This document shows positions 1 through 14,400 of a stretch of DNA of 64,000 bases, one piece after another (position 1 is the first letter of the stretch; every line of letters begins with the position of its first letter). The DNA comes from Xestospongia bergquistia (Eukaryota; Porifera; Demospongiae; Haplosclerida; Petrosiidae). The position numbers and the translations under genes were made by a program. Where the stretch lies: contig OZ014421.1 of the NCBI GenBank assembly GCA_963965975.1, positions 2,717,001 through 2,781,000 of the forward strand, given 5' to 3'. Under the pieces are notes generated by a model. It was not told the DNA's origin, did not search any database, and saw nothing but the letters and a program-made list of their open reading frames with translations.

Positions 1-474
1 CAGAATTCCAAGAAAACATTGTATATCAATTGAATGGTATTGCTAGCTACATTCTAGTACTACTTAGAATAGACAAGGCTATAATCAATACACAGTACTA
101 GTATTGTACAATATAGGACCAGAATACAGTAGTAAATATAGTTGATATGTCTTGCTGGAGTGGACGTTGTGGTTCTTCTTGTGCTCAAATATAGTGTGGC
201 GTCTAAATTATGAGAACGAAAGAAAACAACACTAACTAGAATGGAGTCATGCTTTCAACTATATCCATTCTGTTTAATGTAACTTAATATTGATTTCACT
301 TTCCAGTAGTTCAGTCTTAATGATATAGGCAGACCTACTTGAATCATTAAAACAGTTGTTGTAATAATAGATGTAATAAATCAGACATCAGTATTTGTTG
401 ATGTTCATTGTTTGTAAGTCAATGTTCTCTTTTTTACAAGTTATGTTAGTTTCTTGCAAACTTTTACAAGTTTT
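1..474. other. Unassigned AT-rich sequence
   Basis: No open frame, family motif or repeat shared with the rest of the window was recognised. It may be intron of the host gene if more ankyrin exons lie upstream. Confidence 0.4.
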
Positions 475-870
475 ACGTTCCCTTGTTGTGCAGAAAGTCA
501 GGCTCTACTGTAAAAAAGCTTTACTGTAACACCAGGCCTAACATCATTGCCCGAGTTTCGCTCAAGACCTATGCAATGCTTTAGATTAATTTTTACCAGT
601 GCTATTTGGACCTTTCTAGTGGAAAAGACAAATGAATTTGCTCATCACAAGTTGGAAAGGTATACTAAGAGGTCCTCCATTATTGGAATTGGAAACCCGT
701 AACACTTACAGAAATGAAAGCATTTGTACGTATTATCCTCAACATGGGAATTATACAACTACAAAATTTAAGAGATTACTGGAGCACTATTTATTTTTGT
801 AACATTCCATTTTTCCGAGAAGTGTTTTCTCGAAATTGTTTTTTCAATAATTTTCAATAATTATTTTTCT
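475..870 (+). pseudogene. piggyBac-A transposase fragment (N-terminal part)
   Basis: Near-identical to 4520-4900 (second copy of the same element), covering the N-terminal helical part with FKIxNMGIIQLQNLRDYW-type sequence. It is broken by frameshifts (for example one in the codons after RTSKRSS) and stops abruptly near 870, where a ZSWIM-derived piece begins. Both copies start at the same point, CAGAAAGTCAGGCTC. Confidence 0.75.
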
Positions 871-1060
871 TTGGAAATGGGTGAGCTACTACTTTTGAAA
901 ACATCAAGACTGCCTTCTGGTCTCCTTCTGTCCTAAGGGCAGTTAGATATCAAAGAAGCTGGAGATAAAGTCTTCAAGAGAGCTATGTCAACTGATAACT
1001 TGCTTTAAGCTTGCCATTGACACTTTCTAATCTGTTATTGGTTCTATTTAAAAAACTTTT
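871..1060 (-). pseudogene. ZSWIM3-like transposase fragment
   Basis: Matches the segment around 36120-36310 of the unit-1 element, read on the minus strand: the NNRLES(T/I)N motif and SSLEDFI after the RNase H-like core. It is an isolated piece fused to the piggyBac-A fragment on its left, so it is dead. Confidence 0.65.
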
Positions 1061-1065
1061 ATATT

Positions 1066-2391
1066 AAGGTGATCAACTACTTACATAGTTTTAACATAGA
1101 AGATAAGAAACAAATGTCAACCTGTAGATATTTTCAGTGTGCTTATCATTAACCCAGTCAGTCACTTAAGGCTAGCACTGTAATGAATATATCACATTAT
1201 ATTAGACCAATTTATACATATATATGTTGAGTAGATGTTAAATATTCTTTAACCTACACAGCACCTTAAATTACATAGTTTAGCACAGAAGAAACAAATA
1301 TAAGCATATACTTATTAATGAAAGTTTACTGAAATCACTGGGAAAAACAAACTGGTTCATTACAACTAAAACTAAGCCAAGTAGACAACTTGCCCTGTGA
1401 TAAGGTGATTGTGCATTTACAAATTCTCTTATGCCAGGTTTACTTTATTTATTGTCTATTTTTATTTTAGTTTTCTTAGTAATAATGCACATAAATTTTT
1501 TTTAAAATACAACTCTGTGTGCACAATACAAATCTTACATTACAAAGTACAACTCTTTATCAAAAACAATACTGCTATATCAGTGTTTTTTTGTAACCTC
1601 TCCTTTTTCACAAATTACCACTTCTCCCTCTCATACTACATGACTAATAAGACATTTAATATGAAATTATCTAACATAGTATCATATCTGACTATTGTCA
1701 TGACTATGTAACAATATCTACAATAGTTTGTCATGTAAATGTATTTCATAGTTAATAAGTAAATGTAAATTGAAACACAATGACAAGATATCTGAATGGA
1801 GACAATATCTAATTTGACAAACACTTGTAACTTGTTTGGACAGTAATTTTGTATAATTGATTTAACTTTCCTACATCATTTGAATGATATTAACCCTTAG
1901 ATGATCACTGTTACAAATTAGTGACATGATCACCTTCATTAATAACCACTGTCACTAATTAGTGAACGAGGAATGTTAATTAGAAGGGACTTAGATAATG
2001 ATTTCATAGAAGTTGTTGTGTTAACATTAATAACCACTAATACAAATCAAAACTTACTGTTTACTATTTATAAAGAATGACTAGTTTAGTCACTGAAGTA
2101 CTCTTTCTATTTATAAAAATAGAAGAGGTTCTCTATTATGGTAATTATTCCTGTATTAAGACAGATTGGTTTGATAAGAGTTTTATAATGTAGTATATTA
2201 GGTCTACAGTAGTAGCTATATATACATGAACATAACTGTATAATAATTGTACCATTGACAATATCACAGAGTGGATATTTACAAGAATCATTAAAATTAT
2301 GAATGTATTATGTGTTACTAGTACATTGAGTTGAAATTTATCTGTATAGTGTGTATTGTGTATGTATTACTTCTTTGTTTTATTACTACAG
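1066..2391. repeat. Ankyrin-exon upstream intron block, copy 1
   Basis: About 1.3 kb of non-coding sequence that recurs upstream of exon d (25890-27246) and in the three tandem units (32226, 39552 and 46877 onward), and in part at 13060-13230 and 20600-20993. It ends in the same polypyrimidine tract and acceptor. It contains a piggyBac-like terminus at 1890. Together with the exon it is the ancestral duplicated module. Confidence 0.8.
1890..1990 (+). mobile_element. piggyBac-type terminus (TTAA + CCCTTAGA) with subterminal palindromes
   Basis: TTAA at 1890-1893 followed by CCCTTAGATGATCAC, then two near-palindromes, GTTACAAATTAGTGAC and GTCACTAATTAGTGAAC. The same layout (CCCTTAGA tip, TCACGAATTCGTGA-like palindromes) forms one end of the intact short element at 25040-25698. 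No matching right end follows directly. It could pair with the right end at 6221, or be a solo terminus, because it also occurs before exons d, e, f and g. Confidence 0.55.
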
Positions 2392-2490
2392 GATGGCAAG
2401 ACTGCATTACATTATGCAGCATCCAATAACTGTCCAGAGATCATCAAAATATTAGTTACTAATGGTGCTGATATTACTACTGTCAATAAG
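2392..2490 (+). CDS. Ankyrin repeat exon a (33 aa)
   Basis: A 99-bp phase 0-0 exon between acceptor TTACTACAG and donor GTATGAAAG. It encodes one complete ankyrin repeat starting DGKTALHYAASNN and ending NGADITTVNK, matching the family pattern DGxTxLHxAAxxxxxxxxxxLLxxGAD. It lies inside a repeated intronic block (about 1066-2760) that also surrounds exons c to g, so it is a paralogous copy made by segmental duplication. Being phase 0 at both ends it can be gained, lost or skipped without breaking the frame. Confidence 0.85.
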
Positions 2491-5400
2491 GTATGAAAGA
2501 TTACTTTTTTATTTCATCAAGTATTCAAGGATCATAGATAATATACTAAGTATGATATTAAAATTTTATAATAGATCAATGAGAATACTCTTTGTATTAT
2601 CTGTTATTGTTTGTTAAATATGAAGACTGATATAATCACTATTTTGTATAACTATCCTATTCAGTTTTTTACTTATAAATTACAGCTATATTGTGTTAGA
2701 ATCATAATTAATTTGGTATCTAGGAAATGCATTATTACAATTTTTTAATACAAGGTTTATACAAAATGCCTTTATACCAACTATTTGAATGAAAATAATG
2801 GCTATGAAATACACTGGACAAGTTTATCACAGCTGCTTCTACTATATAATCGTAATGCAAGATATCAGTAACTTCAACAAAGCTGTCTAAAATTTGGCGT
2901 TGGAAACCAAGTGACTCTATGTCTCCATTTTCAGTACGCCCACACAATCGAAGTAAATCAGAAGTATTTACATAAGCATTCATTTGAATTCAAAACAGAA
3001 ATGTAATATGTAGAAGAAATGGCTGAGAGAGCTGCACACCTTTTTCTGCAAAATGTTTACGTTGAGAAGTTGAACAACCTAGCATTTTAACACAAAAATA
3101 ATTAACAAGCAAGTGCATGGAATTAGTGACTTACCTATACTGCTAGAATATAGAGAAACATTCTGTCCATTAGACAATTTATCCTTCAATAGCTTGAGAA
3201 GTGTCAAATGAACACGATACTCTTCCATACCAACTTCAGATGTGAGTGTTGCTAGCTGTACTCCCACTTCCTGAGTCTTGTGAAATTTCTAGCGTTGACT
3301 TAAAACTGCTTGAGCATGTTCTTTCCCCAAACTTGTTACCTGCTTCATTATAAACATAAACAATAATGATACCAAGTTATCAGTTCACCTGATATGATTC
3401 TGAATGAAAACTGGTGACTTTATTGCCATAGTCTGCTTTCATGTTCAGTTTATAAGTGGAGTCAACAAGACTTACCTCAGGATATGAATCAAAGACGGAC
3501 TTCATAATACTGTCTTGAAATAATAAGCCTGTAATAGTGTTGCTAGTATCAGTGAATACTTCAACTGACGAACCTAAAAAGATTTAATTCACATACATAT
3601 ACAAGTATATGAATAATGACATTAATATACCCGACATATCTCTTAACTTCTTAACAAGATCGTCTAGATTATTTCCATCATCTTTACTTACTAGTCCAGT
3701 CTGTATGTTGCTAGTGTCTTTCAGTGTCACAACCTTCCTCGGTTTGACACTTAGATGTTGTTGAAGCAATCTCTTGTTAACTCTCATCTTTAAAATCCCT
3801 TCTGCTTCCTTCCTGGTTTCACAGTCAAGCATCCACTGACAAGGAAGGTGATTATATATTTCCTATTTAATCAAGCTATCATAGTGATTCAGGTAATGAC
3901 TGCTTCTTACTTTCCTCACATCATCTGTGTGGTTTTCATTAACATCAGTGACAACCAAATGCTGCCCATCATCATTTAGAGATAGTTTGATCATCACCTT
4001 ACATTCTTGCTTAATAGTACTATAAAAAACATTGTGAAGTTTAGACCTAACTATACAAACTACACAAATGTATCAGTACTAACTTCTGATTAGGTCTCCT
4101 TCCTTTTCCTTTACCCTGATACTTTAAGCCTTAAATGGAATTCTTTTACTGGTAGCTTGAAGTGTCTTTGAGTCACTGTGACTCAACTGAACTGATTTCT
4201 CCTTCTCTTATGCTGCCACTTTCTATTTCAAATGGAGATATGTGGAGAAATTTTCTCCAAGGGTAAAGCAAACAAGCTCTATCGAAGAGTCCCTCAAATG
4301 AAGGTCTGTGGAACTCTCCAACGTGACTGCAAACGCTTCAATCGCCATTTTTTATTAATGATTATTAATAGTTAGTTACTTACTTAATTTCGAGATTAAT
4401 ATTGCATTAGGCTGCCGGATCTGCTAAAACAAGACACGAGTCAGAGCGTAACAGGAAGTCATGTGATCTTCAAGTATAATAATATTCATAGTTTCCCAGC
4501 TTCGAATGCAGTTTGTCCAGACGTTCCCTCTTTGTGCAGAAAGTCAGGCTCTACTGTAAAAAAGGTTTACTGTAACACAAGACCTAACATCATTGCCCGA
4601 GTTTCGCTCAAGACCTATGCAATGCTTTAGTTTAATTTTTACCAGTGCTATTTGGACCTTTCTAGTGGAAAAGACAAATGAATTTGCTCATCACAAGTTG
4701 GAAAGGTATACTAAGAGGTCCTCCCTTTATCGGAATTGGAAACCTGTAACACTTACTGAAATGAAAGCATTTGTAGGTATTATCCTCAACATGGGAATTA
4801 TACAACTACAAAATTTAAGAGATTACTGGAGCACTAGTAATGTTTGTAACATTCCATTTTTCCAAAAAGTGTTTTCTCGAAATAGTTTTTTCCAGATTTT
4901 TGGGATGTTACATGTCGGTGAAATAACTTCAAAAAGAAAATGCAAAATAGAGCCTTTTTTGATATTATAATACTAATCATACAAGGTAACTATAATCCAG
5001 ACAGACAAATTGCTGTAGATGAATCTGTCATTTCATTCAAGGGAAGAGTATCATTTCATCAGTATTTGAAAGGAAAACCAAACCCATGAGGACCAAAAGC
5101 ATATGTTCTGTCTGATAGTAAAACAGGTTACATGCACAACTTACGTTTATACTACGGAAAGGATACTAAAGTAATTGACAATCATGAAGCATCACATACA
5201 GTCAAAGTTGTTACAACCTTAACAAATCATCTCAGGGACAAGGGCTATGATCTTTACATTGATCGATTTTACACTAGTCCTTTGCTAGCTGATGCACTGC
5301 AACAAATGGTAATTACTCTCACTGGTACTGTTTTGTCAAACAAACGAGGATTACCTGTAGAAATCAAAACAAAACAGAAAATACCAAAGGGTACAACTGA

Positions 5401-8400
5401 AAGCTACAGATGTCGTAACATGATGGCTTTAGCATGGCAAGATAAAAGAAAAATTCTTATGCTTTCAACAAAATACACCAACAAGATGATAGAAATACAA
5501 CTCAGGTAAAATGATAATGGTAACACTATGTAATTGTTATAATGATTATATGTATAATAATGGTTTAGTGTTTGTTATTTTCTATATCAATAGAAGGTCA
5601 ACTGATTCTACAAAAGAGAAACCACTGGTCGTGCATGAGTACAATCATTACATGCTTGGAGTAGACAAGCTTGACCAGTTAATGACATATTACTCATTTT
5701 TACACAAGTCTATAAAATGGTGGAGAAAATTATTCTTTTGGATGCTAGAAGTGGTTGTTGTGCGAAGAACGAAGAGGAGAGATTGCATTGTCTGTAGTGA
5801 TAGAAATGAAGAACACCTAACATTGTTAGTCTGTCAGACTTGTCCAGAGAATCCAGTGTTGTGTCCAGACGAGTCTTTTAAAAAATATCATACCTAATAG
5901 ATACTCATCAATCATACTTCTCCACTTATCACATATTCATTTTATTATATAATTAAAAGATCCTACAAAACTACTAACCTGTACATGTTGCTATGGACAG
6001 CACGCGCGTTCAAGTATCCAAAGTAATGGTCTGATAGGTCAGAACAACAAACACATACATCAGATAGACATCTTAAAGCAACTCATCTACTTGAGAAAAG
6101 TGAAATTCAAGCATATCTATACTTGTCTTCTTCCTCAATAAACAGTCGTTTCTTATGTGATCACACGTGAATCATGTGATTTTTATGTTATATTAATTAA
6201 ATAGGCGTGGTCCTCTAAGGGTTAACAACAGTCAAATAAAACATACACAAATAACATTATCTTAGTAACTGATGACTGCCTTAGACATGGTGTCATTCTT
6301 TTGCCTATGCCATTAATTTCATTCACTTAGAATGTACGTCTATTAGGACAAACAACATTAGAGTTAGATCAGAGTGAATATGTAATTAAATGGTAACATC
6401 TTATGTAGATGTAAGTCCCTAACAACTAACATTCATTTCTCAAACAAAACAAAAGAACAGAATAAACATAAAAAAGGCTTTATTGGAATGGTCATATACC
6501 TTCCACATCTTTCAAGCATTGTACTAATGTCTCCAGGTTGTTACTGTCAGAACTTTGTTGTATTTTAGTTTGAACTTTTGTCATAAACTTTAGAGTGACA
6601 ACGTATTGCTTTTCAAGTAGTGCTGAAGTAGCTGTTTATTTACTTTCACTCTAATAGCTTTGCTGCTTCTTTTTTGTTTGTCATGATCAAGTCTTCTTCG
6701 TTGAGGCAAATGGTCATAGATTTTGTATTCAAACAATTAACTATAATTCCAAATTTATAAGTATAGACAAGTGCTTGTTTACTTTATTGATGTCATGATT
6801 ATGATCTTCAATAACACTGGACACTTTTAGACACTGTTTATCAAAACTTACTATGAATTTTATTCTAGCTTCACAACCTTGCTTCAAAGTGTTGAAAGTG
6901 TTTAAAGTATATAGATGGTGAACTAATCACATCAAAACTTACCTTTCATTAGTTGTTTCCCTAGATCCTTTACTTTTAGAGTCTTCACTACTAAAAACAC
7001 AAGTAAAATGATCACTAAAAAGCACAAGTCTTTGTTTGTTCCCTCAACTCACTTTTGAACACTCCTAATTGAGACTTCTACAATCTCTGCAAAATAGCTG
7101 AACCAAATTTTTAAATTCAAATATCCCTTTATTTTAGTCTAAAGATCAGTATGGGAAGAGAAAGTCTCCGCAACAACAAATATACAATCTGCCATGTGCT
7201 ACAGTAACTTGCTGTTGTGTCAATGGGTGTGGCTTTTCATTTTAGGGCGTGGTTTCAATTAAATTAACGCATCCAGTTATAGGCACTACCACCTCAATAG
7301 CTATCAACATACTAGACAGTAATGATAAAGGATCAGAAGAAAGTATTGATACATGTATGTAGAGTATAACTTGTGAGATATTCTTTAAACTAGGACCATA
7401 GATCACTTGTCACAATGAGTTTCAATGATTGGAACAATGTCCTCAACACTTTAATTTCATCGGCTCATATACATAAACATTATTAATAATTAGTTGCCAT
7501 TAGTTCTATAGTGCCCCCGTGCCTAAGCTTCCAAAATTGAAGTTAAAATTCAAAAAATTATATCTTTTCAAGGGTTAACTTTTAATGATTAATAATATCC
7601 ATCTAGACAGATATATTATTTGGCAATCACATCTTAGAATAATTTCACTTAAAAGTTTATATTTAAAAATCCCTGCCCTTATCTGCTGTATGCATAAGTT
7701 ATAAAAAATTGTATAATCTAAAGAACTACTCTATTAAAGTTGAAGGGAGAGCTGTTTAAATCAGAGACACATAATGTAAGATAGTTTATCTTTTGTTACT
7801 TACACTTAACCGGTTCAGAACACAGAGCTGAGTTGATACAATTTGGATCAGGATCAGGATGAGGCCTTTCTTGAGAGGAGGATGAGCTGTTTGAATACTT
7901 TCATATTCAGAAAGTGTCAGCTGAACTTGAGATAGATTCTGCTTTTTTATTGGAGAAAGAGAATGACATCCAATTTGAATAAAAACATGATGAAAACCAG
8001 CTTCTTCAATTATTGAGCTACAGAATAAGGCTTTGGTATCATGGAACTGAATGAAGCCTTTGTTAAATTCAAGAAAGACTTGTGAACTTTGTTGACTCCC
8101 AATTACAGTTTGAGTGGAAGACTTAAATGGCATAATAGGAGACAGGAAGAAAGACCTAATGAAAGAAAGACCTAATAGGAGATTGGGAGCGATGGAAGTT
8201 ACCATGAAATGATGAAGACTGGACATGACGAGAAGATGAGGACTGAGAATGTTCTGACTTATCATTCTTTAACAGACACTAAGATTGTCGCGTATTATCA
8301 TCTCTTGATGGAGACTGTCATTGTTGTGAGATATCATCATCTATTAATGGAGACTGAGATTGTTGTGGGGTATTGTCATTTCATGACTTTAGTGAAGATT

Positions 8401-11400
8401 GAAGCTTGGAATTGTTGTCAGAAGCATTACCACCAATTCATCTATAGTCTAAACACCCTCCTGCTCATCTTTTTCTTCTAAAATCTTTCTTAAGAACCTT
8501 TGTTCCAATATCAAACTTTAGTGGTGTGATGTATTGACTCAGTTATGGTTAATAACTTAATTTTAGTACAAACACATTAACATATAACACAAACTCAAGA
8601 CTCCAAACTAAAGATCAAACAATAAAACAACATGAACATTTTATAAAGTATATTGCCTAGATCACTTATGGGACAGGAAGTATGCACAATATAATAATAT
8701 TCATAAGTATTACAACACAATAATCAAATAGTAATACAGTACATTCCATCCACCTTAAGATTAAAAGTATCGGTCAGGAGGTTTACGAATTCTAGTAGAC
8801 CTTCTTGGTCCTGGAATTGGTGGTAATGCTAAACTAGCATCCACAATAGCTCTATCGGATGAAACTCCAGGAAAATCATTAAATGAGATGTCTGATTCGT
8901 CTGTTTCAGACAATAGAGATGTTCTCTTACGTAACTGATCTATGTGTCGTCTAAGTTCAACTCCATTCTTTAATTTTACAATGTAGGATACTGGACCTAA
9001 TCTCTTACAAACAGTTCCTTCTATCCATGTAGGACCAGTTCTATAATTTCTAACGAACACAGTGTCTTCTTCCTTGAACTCTCTGAATCGACTGTGTTTA
9101 TCATGAGATTCCTTCTGTTTCTCCACTTTAGACTCTACCTTCCCCTGAAGATCTGGATGTAGCAAATCCAAACGAGATTTTAGTTTCGACCAAAAAGTAA
9201 CTCTGCAGGAGAGTTAGTTGTAGTGGACTGAGGAGTCACTCTGCAATTGAACAAAACTTTAGATAACTTACACTCTAAAGATCCTTCTGTTCGTTATTCT
9301 AGACTTCTCTTGAAAATTTGAACTGCTCTCTTGGCAAGTTCGTTAGATGATGGGTGATATGGTGATACTTTGACATTCCAATACTCTTCATAAAATCTTG
9401 AAATTCTTGATTTGTAAAAACAGAATCATTGTCACTCAATATCTTGTGCGGTAGACCAAACGATGAAAACAACATTCTTAATTTCTCAATGGTGTGAAAA
9501 GAAGTTGCTGCCTTTACAGGAAACACCTCTAACCATTTACTATGAGAATCAATAACAACTAGAAACATATGTCCTTGATACGGGCACAATCTCTTACTTT
9601 CTGTTCAATTTCACTGTCTAGTTTTCGACATCAAATGTAGCTACGAGCTAATCCTTTCATTTTTATTCTTCTAATACTTGACCTCTTAACTTGGTTGGAA
9701 TGATGACTCGTGTGCCCCACAACAAACATCCATCTAGTAAACTTAACTCCGTTTGACGCCTATAGTAGGATATACAATCTGACGGAACATCTGATGCATT
9801 CTCTGCCCAACCTCTGCGTACTAAATTAACTACTCTTGATAATACTGGATCTTTCTCTGTACTTTTTCTTAAATCTGTTACTGTTAATGGTATAGATTCC
9901 AAGTGGTTCACCAGAGCAATTAACTCTGCTGGAGGTGAAGAGGGTTCCTCTGTCGATGGTATTGGTAATCTGCTCAACGCATCTGCATTAGCTAGTTCTT
10001 GACCTGGACGATATTTAACTGAATAGTTGTAACTTCCTAAAATGAGAGCCCACCTCTGGATTCTATAATAGGCTAGTGTTGGAACTTTCTTGTGCTCTCC
10101 AAACAGATAAACTAATGGTTTAATGTCAGTGAATATCTCAAATTCTCTACCAGCTAGGTATTTGTGAAACTTTTTGACACCAAAAATGATCGCTAACGCT
10201 TCCTTGTCGAGTTGCGAGTATTTTTTTCTGTTGGTGATAGTGTTCTTGATGCGAACGCAGTAGGTCTTTCTGCTCCTTCTTTAGTACAATGCGCAATAAC
10301 TGCTCCTACTCCAATGTGTGATGCATCACAAGTTAAGACCAATGTCTGTGTACCATCATAATGAGCAAGTACAGTAGGTGACCTGATTAACTCCTTAGCT
10401 TTCTTGAATGTTTGTTCTTGTTCTGACTTCCAGTTCCATTTCCTGTCTTTGTGCAAAAGTGAATATAATGGATTCAAAATAGTAGATAAGTTTGGGAAAA
10501 ATTTATCTATAAATTACAGCTATATTGTGTTAGAATCATAATTAATTTGGTATCTAGGAAGTACAATATTACAAATTTTTAATACAAGGTTTATACAAAA
10601 TGTCTTTATTTGAATGAAGCTAATGGCTTGACACATTTTCTCATTTTGAAATTGCATCTTTTCTGATCGTTTTGTTTATATATGGATATAAGCACAGGTC
10701 CATTTTGTATTATTTTACTTTTATGTTTTCTGTGAATTAAACTTCTAACAGCAACAAATGAACTTACATAATTTACTTCCAACATTATTACCAATTATAT
10801 GAATATATTTATTATAAGTTTTAATAAACCTCTAAGATTATATTTCAACAAAATCATAATAACTACCAACATTCTTTTTCCATTAAATATTTCATTGTTA
10901 GTCATAGTATAGTTTCTTGTTAACCTCATTTTATTCATTATGTATAGAATAGACTCCTAATAGCTTGTTTCAGTCTTTATTTTATTTTAATGACTGCAAC
11001 TAAAATGATAGACACATCCTCATTATGTTAATCATGTATTTCATTGCAATTATAAAATGGGTGGTTATTTGCTGATTAAGGTAATATGATGATTGAAGAT
11101 TGTCCCTATAAAGAATAGTATTGAAGTTTATGATATCATTTTTTTAAAAAATGCTATTAGTCTTTTTATGATATGTGAGTATTAACTGCATTCCTTTCCA
11201 AACACAATTAACATAAGTATGTAAACTCAAAACTGTCATCAACATGTTCTCACTAGTTAAGAAGCTTTACTATAAGATCCAGCTAATTCATTACAACTAA
11301 AGCTGAGCAAAGCAGATGACTTAGCCTGTCACAAATATTAATCTCCATCTACAAGTACTTGTGCGCTTGGGAGGAGTCCATGTAGTCTTTTTTACATCTA

Positions 11401-14400
11401 GGATATAGTTTACTCTCATTTGGAAAAAGAAACTGTTAATCTGTAAAAATGACAGCCATTGTTGTTGAGAATACTGTTCTTCAATGGTCAACAAACCTCG
11501 TGTATATCAGGAGTTTTTATGTCCGTCCTTAACTTCCCTAAATTATAGACCTACAATACGCAACCAAAGTCAGGCACCCAACCTAACTGGAAACTTCTCG
11601 CTGACACTGGATTCTAAGAGACGGCTTGTGGTACTCGCACTCCGCGTTTTTTTAAGTAACAATAAAAAGTAAATCATAACATGTTAAATATACCATTGAA
11701 TGTGTTTAATTTTGACACAAACAGCGCTCCATAAATAAGAAGTAATTCAACAATAACAAACCTCATAGATATATGTTTAAATATTTCATGCAATATAATA
11801 TTCTTGTGATATATCTAACAGATAAACATTGTACTCACTACTTGACCTACTTGACTTTTCCTTCACACGTGACATCTTCCATTATCTTGCTAATCAGTCA
11901 AACTTCTCCACCATAATGTAACACCAGATGAAATAAAGGATGAAATATATTTTATGATCTTAATAGGTCTTGTATGATTACCTTTCTTTTGGTGATTACT
12001 GGTGTAAGGATTCAATCTTCCATTATGAACCAACAGCTACCAAGACTAGTTATAGAAATCAAAAACAGAACCAATTTTTACATACATGAATGAAAAAATT
12101 TATTGAGACTTTCATAACCGTTAAGGAAGACAAGGTTTTGTTTTCATTCAAATCACGTTCATCATTGAAACAGTATATCCCAAAATGCTAACTCATCATG
12201 GTTTTAAAATCTGGTTGAGAACAGATGCTATGAGAGGTTATATATGTGAGTTTGATGCTTACACTGGCAAAATATACAAGGTGTAAAAAGTCTTGCTGCT
12301 TCAGTGACTTTAAAATTTATAGATAATCATTTTCATAATGTTCCTATACATGTGGGACAATAAGATAGGATAGATGGGGCTTTCATACAACCTTTAAACA
12401 AAGGGTCTCCCTCAGAGAGGAAATATTATATACACAATGGAAATTTAGTTATAACAATATGGCAGGACATCAAACCCTTCTTTTGCACATCAACAAAGCT
12501 AATCAAAAGTATCTCTTGATTCCATTCCTTGATACTAGAACAAATACTTTCTATCTCAGCTTAAAATCACAAACATCATTATACTTACCATTACCTTTTT
12601 CCTGTTTCAAATCACAAAGATAAAGTACTTTAAGAATCGTCTTTATTAGCAAATACTTTCCTCCTATTACAGATACAATCCCATAAGTGTGCCAGTAAAT
12701 GAGATAGTGATCGTTTGTTTCACCCAAACGTCATAAACGTTTTTTAACTTTTTTGTGCCCATCGAACAAGTAGGCGTGGTTTATGGAAAAAAATAATTTT
12801 GGTGTGCGCGAACTATACCTTACAATAAATTTAAATACAATACAATTCAGTACAGTACTGTATAGTGCATTAATGAACAGAATAGTTAGGGTATATCGTA
12901 CATTAAACAAAATAAAGATATACAATATATATATTGTAAATTATATGTTTTACATTGTCTATTTTTTGTTTATGTTTGTTCAAAGCTAAAATTTGAAGAC
13001 CATTTTAAATTGTTTGTATATAGAGGTGATAGGTAATATAAGAGGCATTGGACTAAATAAAAATATAATATAGTTTTAATATAGAAGATAAGAAGCAAAT
13101 ATAAGCCTGTAGTTATTTTCAGAGTGTTTATCATTAAACACTGTCAGTTACTTAAAGCTAATACTGCATCGAATAGATCAGATCATATTAGACACTATCC
13201 ATACACACATGTTGATCAAATTACCTTAAATGTCAGTAGAGATTCATTGTCAATATTACTTTTGAGTAAAATTAAATGTTTGAGAATGAAGTGCAAAATA
13301 GCAAACAAATATGATGAATTGACAAAGATCTTTGAAAATAGGTTATGTCTGATCATAACACAAGTAATTAGTGTTATATTCTTGTTATTTATCATAATAT
13401 TATAAAGTACACAGCATATTTCTTCGTTCAGACAAATAAAGTTTTTCTTCCATAACCAATAAACTTCAGTAAATCCTTATTTTAGTTACTTATTTTAATG
13501 TAAATTTCTCTAATATAAGTATTTCATAAAATTAGATGTTATGGCATGATGCAATTTTAAGGAAAGTTTTTGAAAAGTAATCACTATATTTATCATCATT
13601 AGCAGTGTTTGTTAATAACAATGTCACCAACTAGCATCAATTATTGCTTTTATTATGATTCTTTCCAATTCAATTACTTGAATTTGGTTTAATTTGTGTC
13701 TATAGTAATGGTTATTTTGCTTTGGTACATGTATGAAGTATTGTATGTAGGTAATAGCAGTGCTTCAGTGATTGAAATCATGTTACTATTAACCATGTAA
13801 CAATGCAATATTATTATGTCAACTTGATTTCACAACCTGCAATATTCTTGATAATATATTTAATCAAGTTAATTTTGATATCTCTAATGCTATGTTGAAT
13901 AACTTATATGATTTCACTTCATGTTATGCTTAAAGACAACCATGTACATTGGTGTTTGTACAATTTTTTTCTCTCTTATTATTCGAATTTAAATCATATT
14001 ATTTTTTAGGATGGGAATACTGCACTGATGTTAGCATGTAGGGATGGAAGCCTGAATCCAGCTGAGTTTTTATTAGAGCAAGGAGCAGATATGAATATTA
14101 TTAATAAAGTAAGTTAATGTGTTATGTTTACATCAATCAAATATATAAGTAATTTAATTAATGAGTTATCCTACGACAACACATTCAAATAATCACAAAC
14201 TTAATAGTTTTTTTTCATGTGAATATATTTTTCTGTTTTAAATGAAGAGGAAGCTCATATATAGTTTTAGTAATTACCATCACAGCTACTGTATGGATTT
14301 AAAAAATGTATAAAACATTTTGGAGGAAATTTATAGAAATTTCAAGACTAGATAATAATTATTCAATAAACAATACATGTTTAGCAATTTATTTAATCAT

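Larger units (their letters stand above)
8530..10500 (-). mobile_element. Gypsy-B retrotransposon, 5'-truncated, with 3' LTR
   Basis: The LTR-like sequence at 8530-8743 starts TGTATTGAC and ends CAGTACA in window orientation. Just inside it is a purine-rich tract (minus strand CTTAAGGTGGATGG). Minus-strand pol pieces follow: integrase C-terminal part (8761-9171), integrase core with LSDNDSVF (9299-9589), the RNase H-integrase linker (9663-9977), and RNase H with LTCDASHIGVGAV (10193-10477). The copy breaks off near 10500 inside RNase H, next to host-intron repeat. Gag, protease, RT and the 5' LTR are absent. Confidence 0.82.

Noticed and set aside
1409..1824. Open frames on both strands in the ankyrin upstream block
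   Set aside because: Low-complexity AT-rich translations that recur because the block is duplicated (26487, 32795, 40120 and 47445); no domain.
7786..8265. 159-codon minus-strand open frame
   Set aside because: No family motif, overlaps the 39-bp repeat and lies in an intron between transposon relics; likely chance or a relic.
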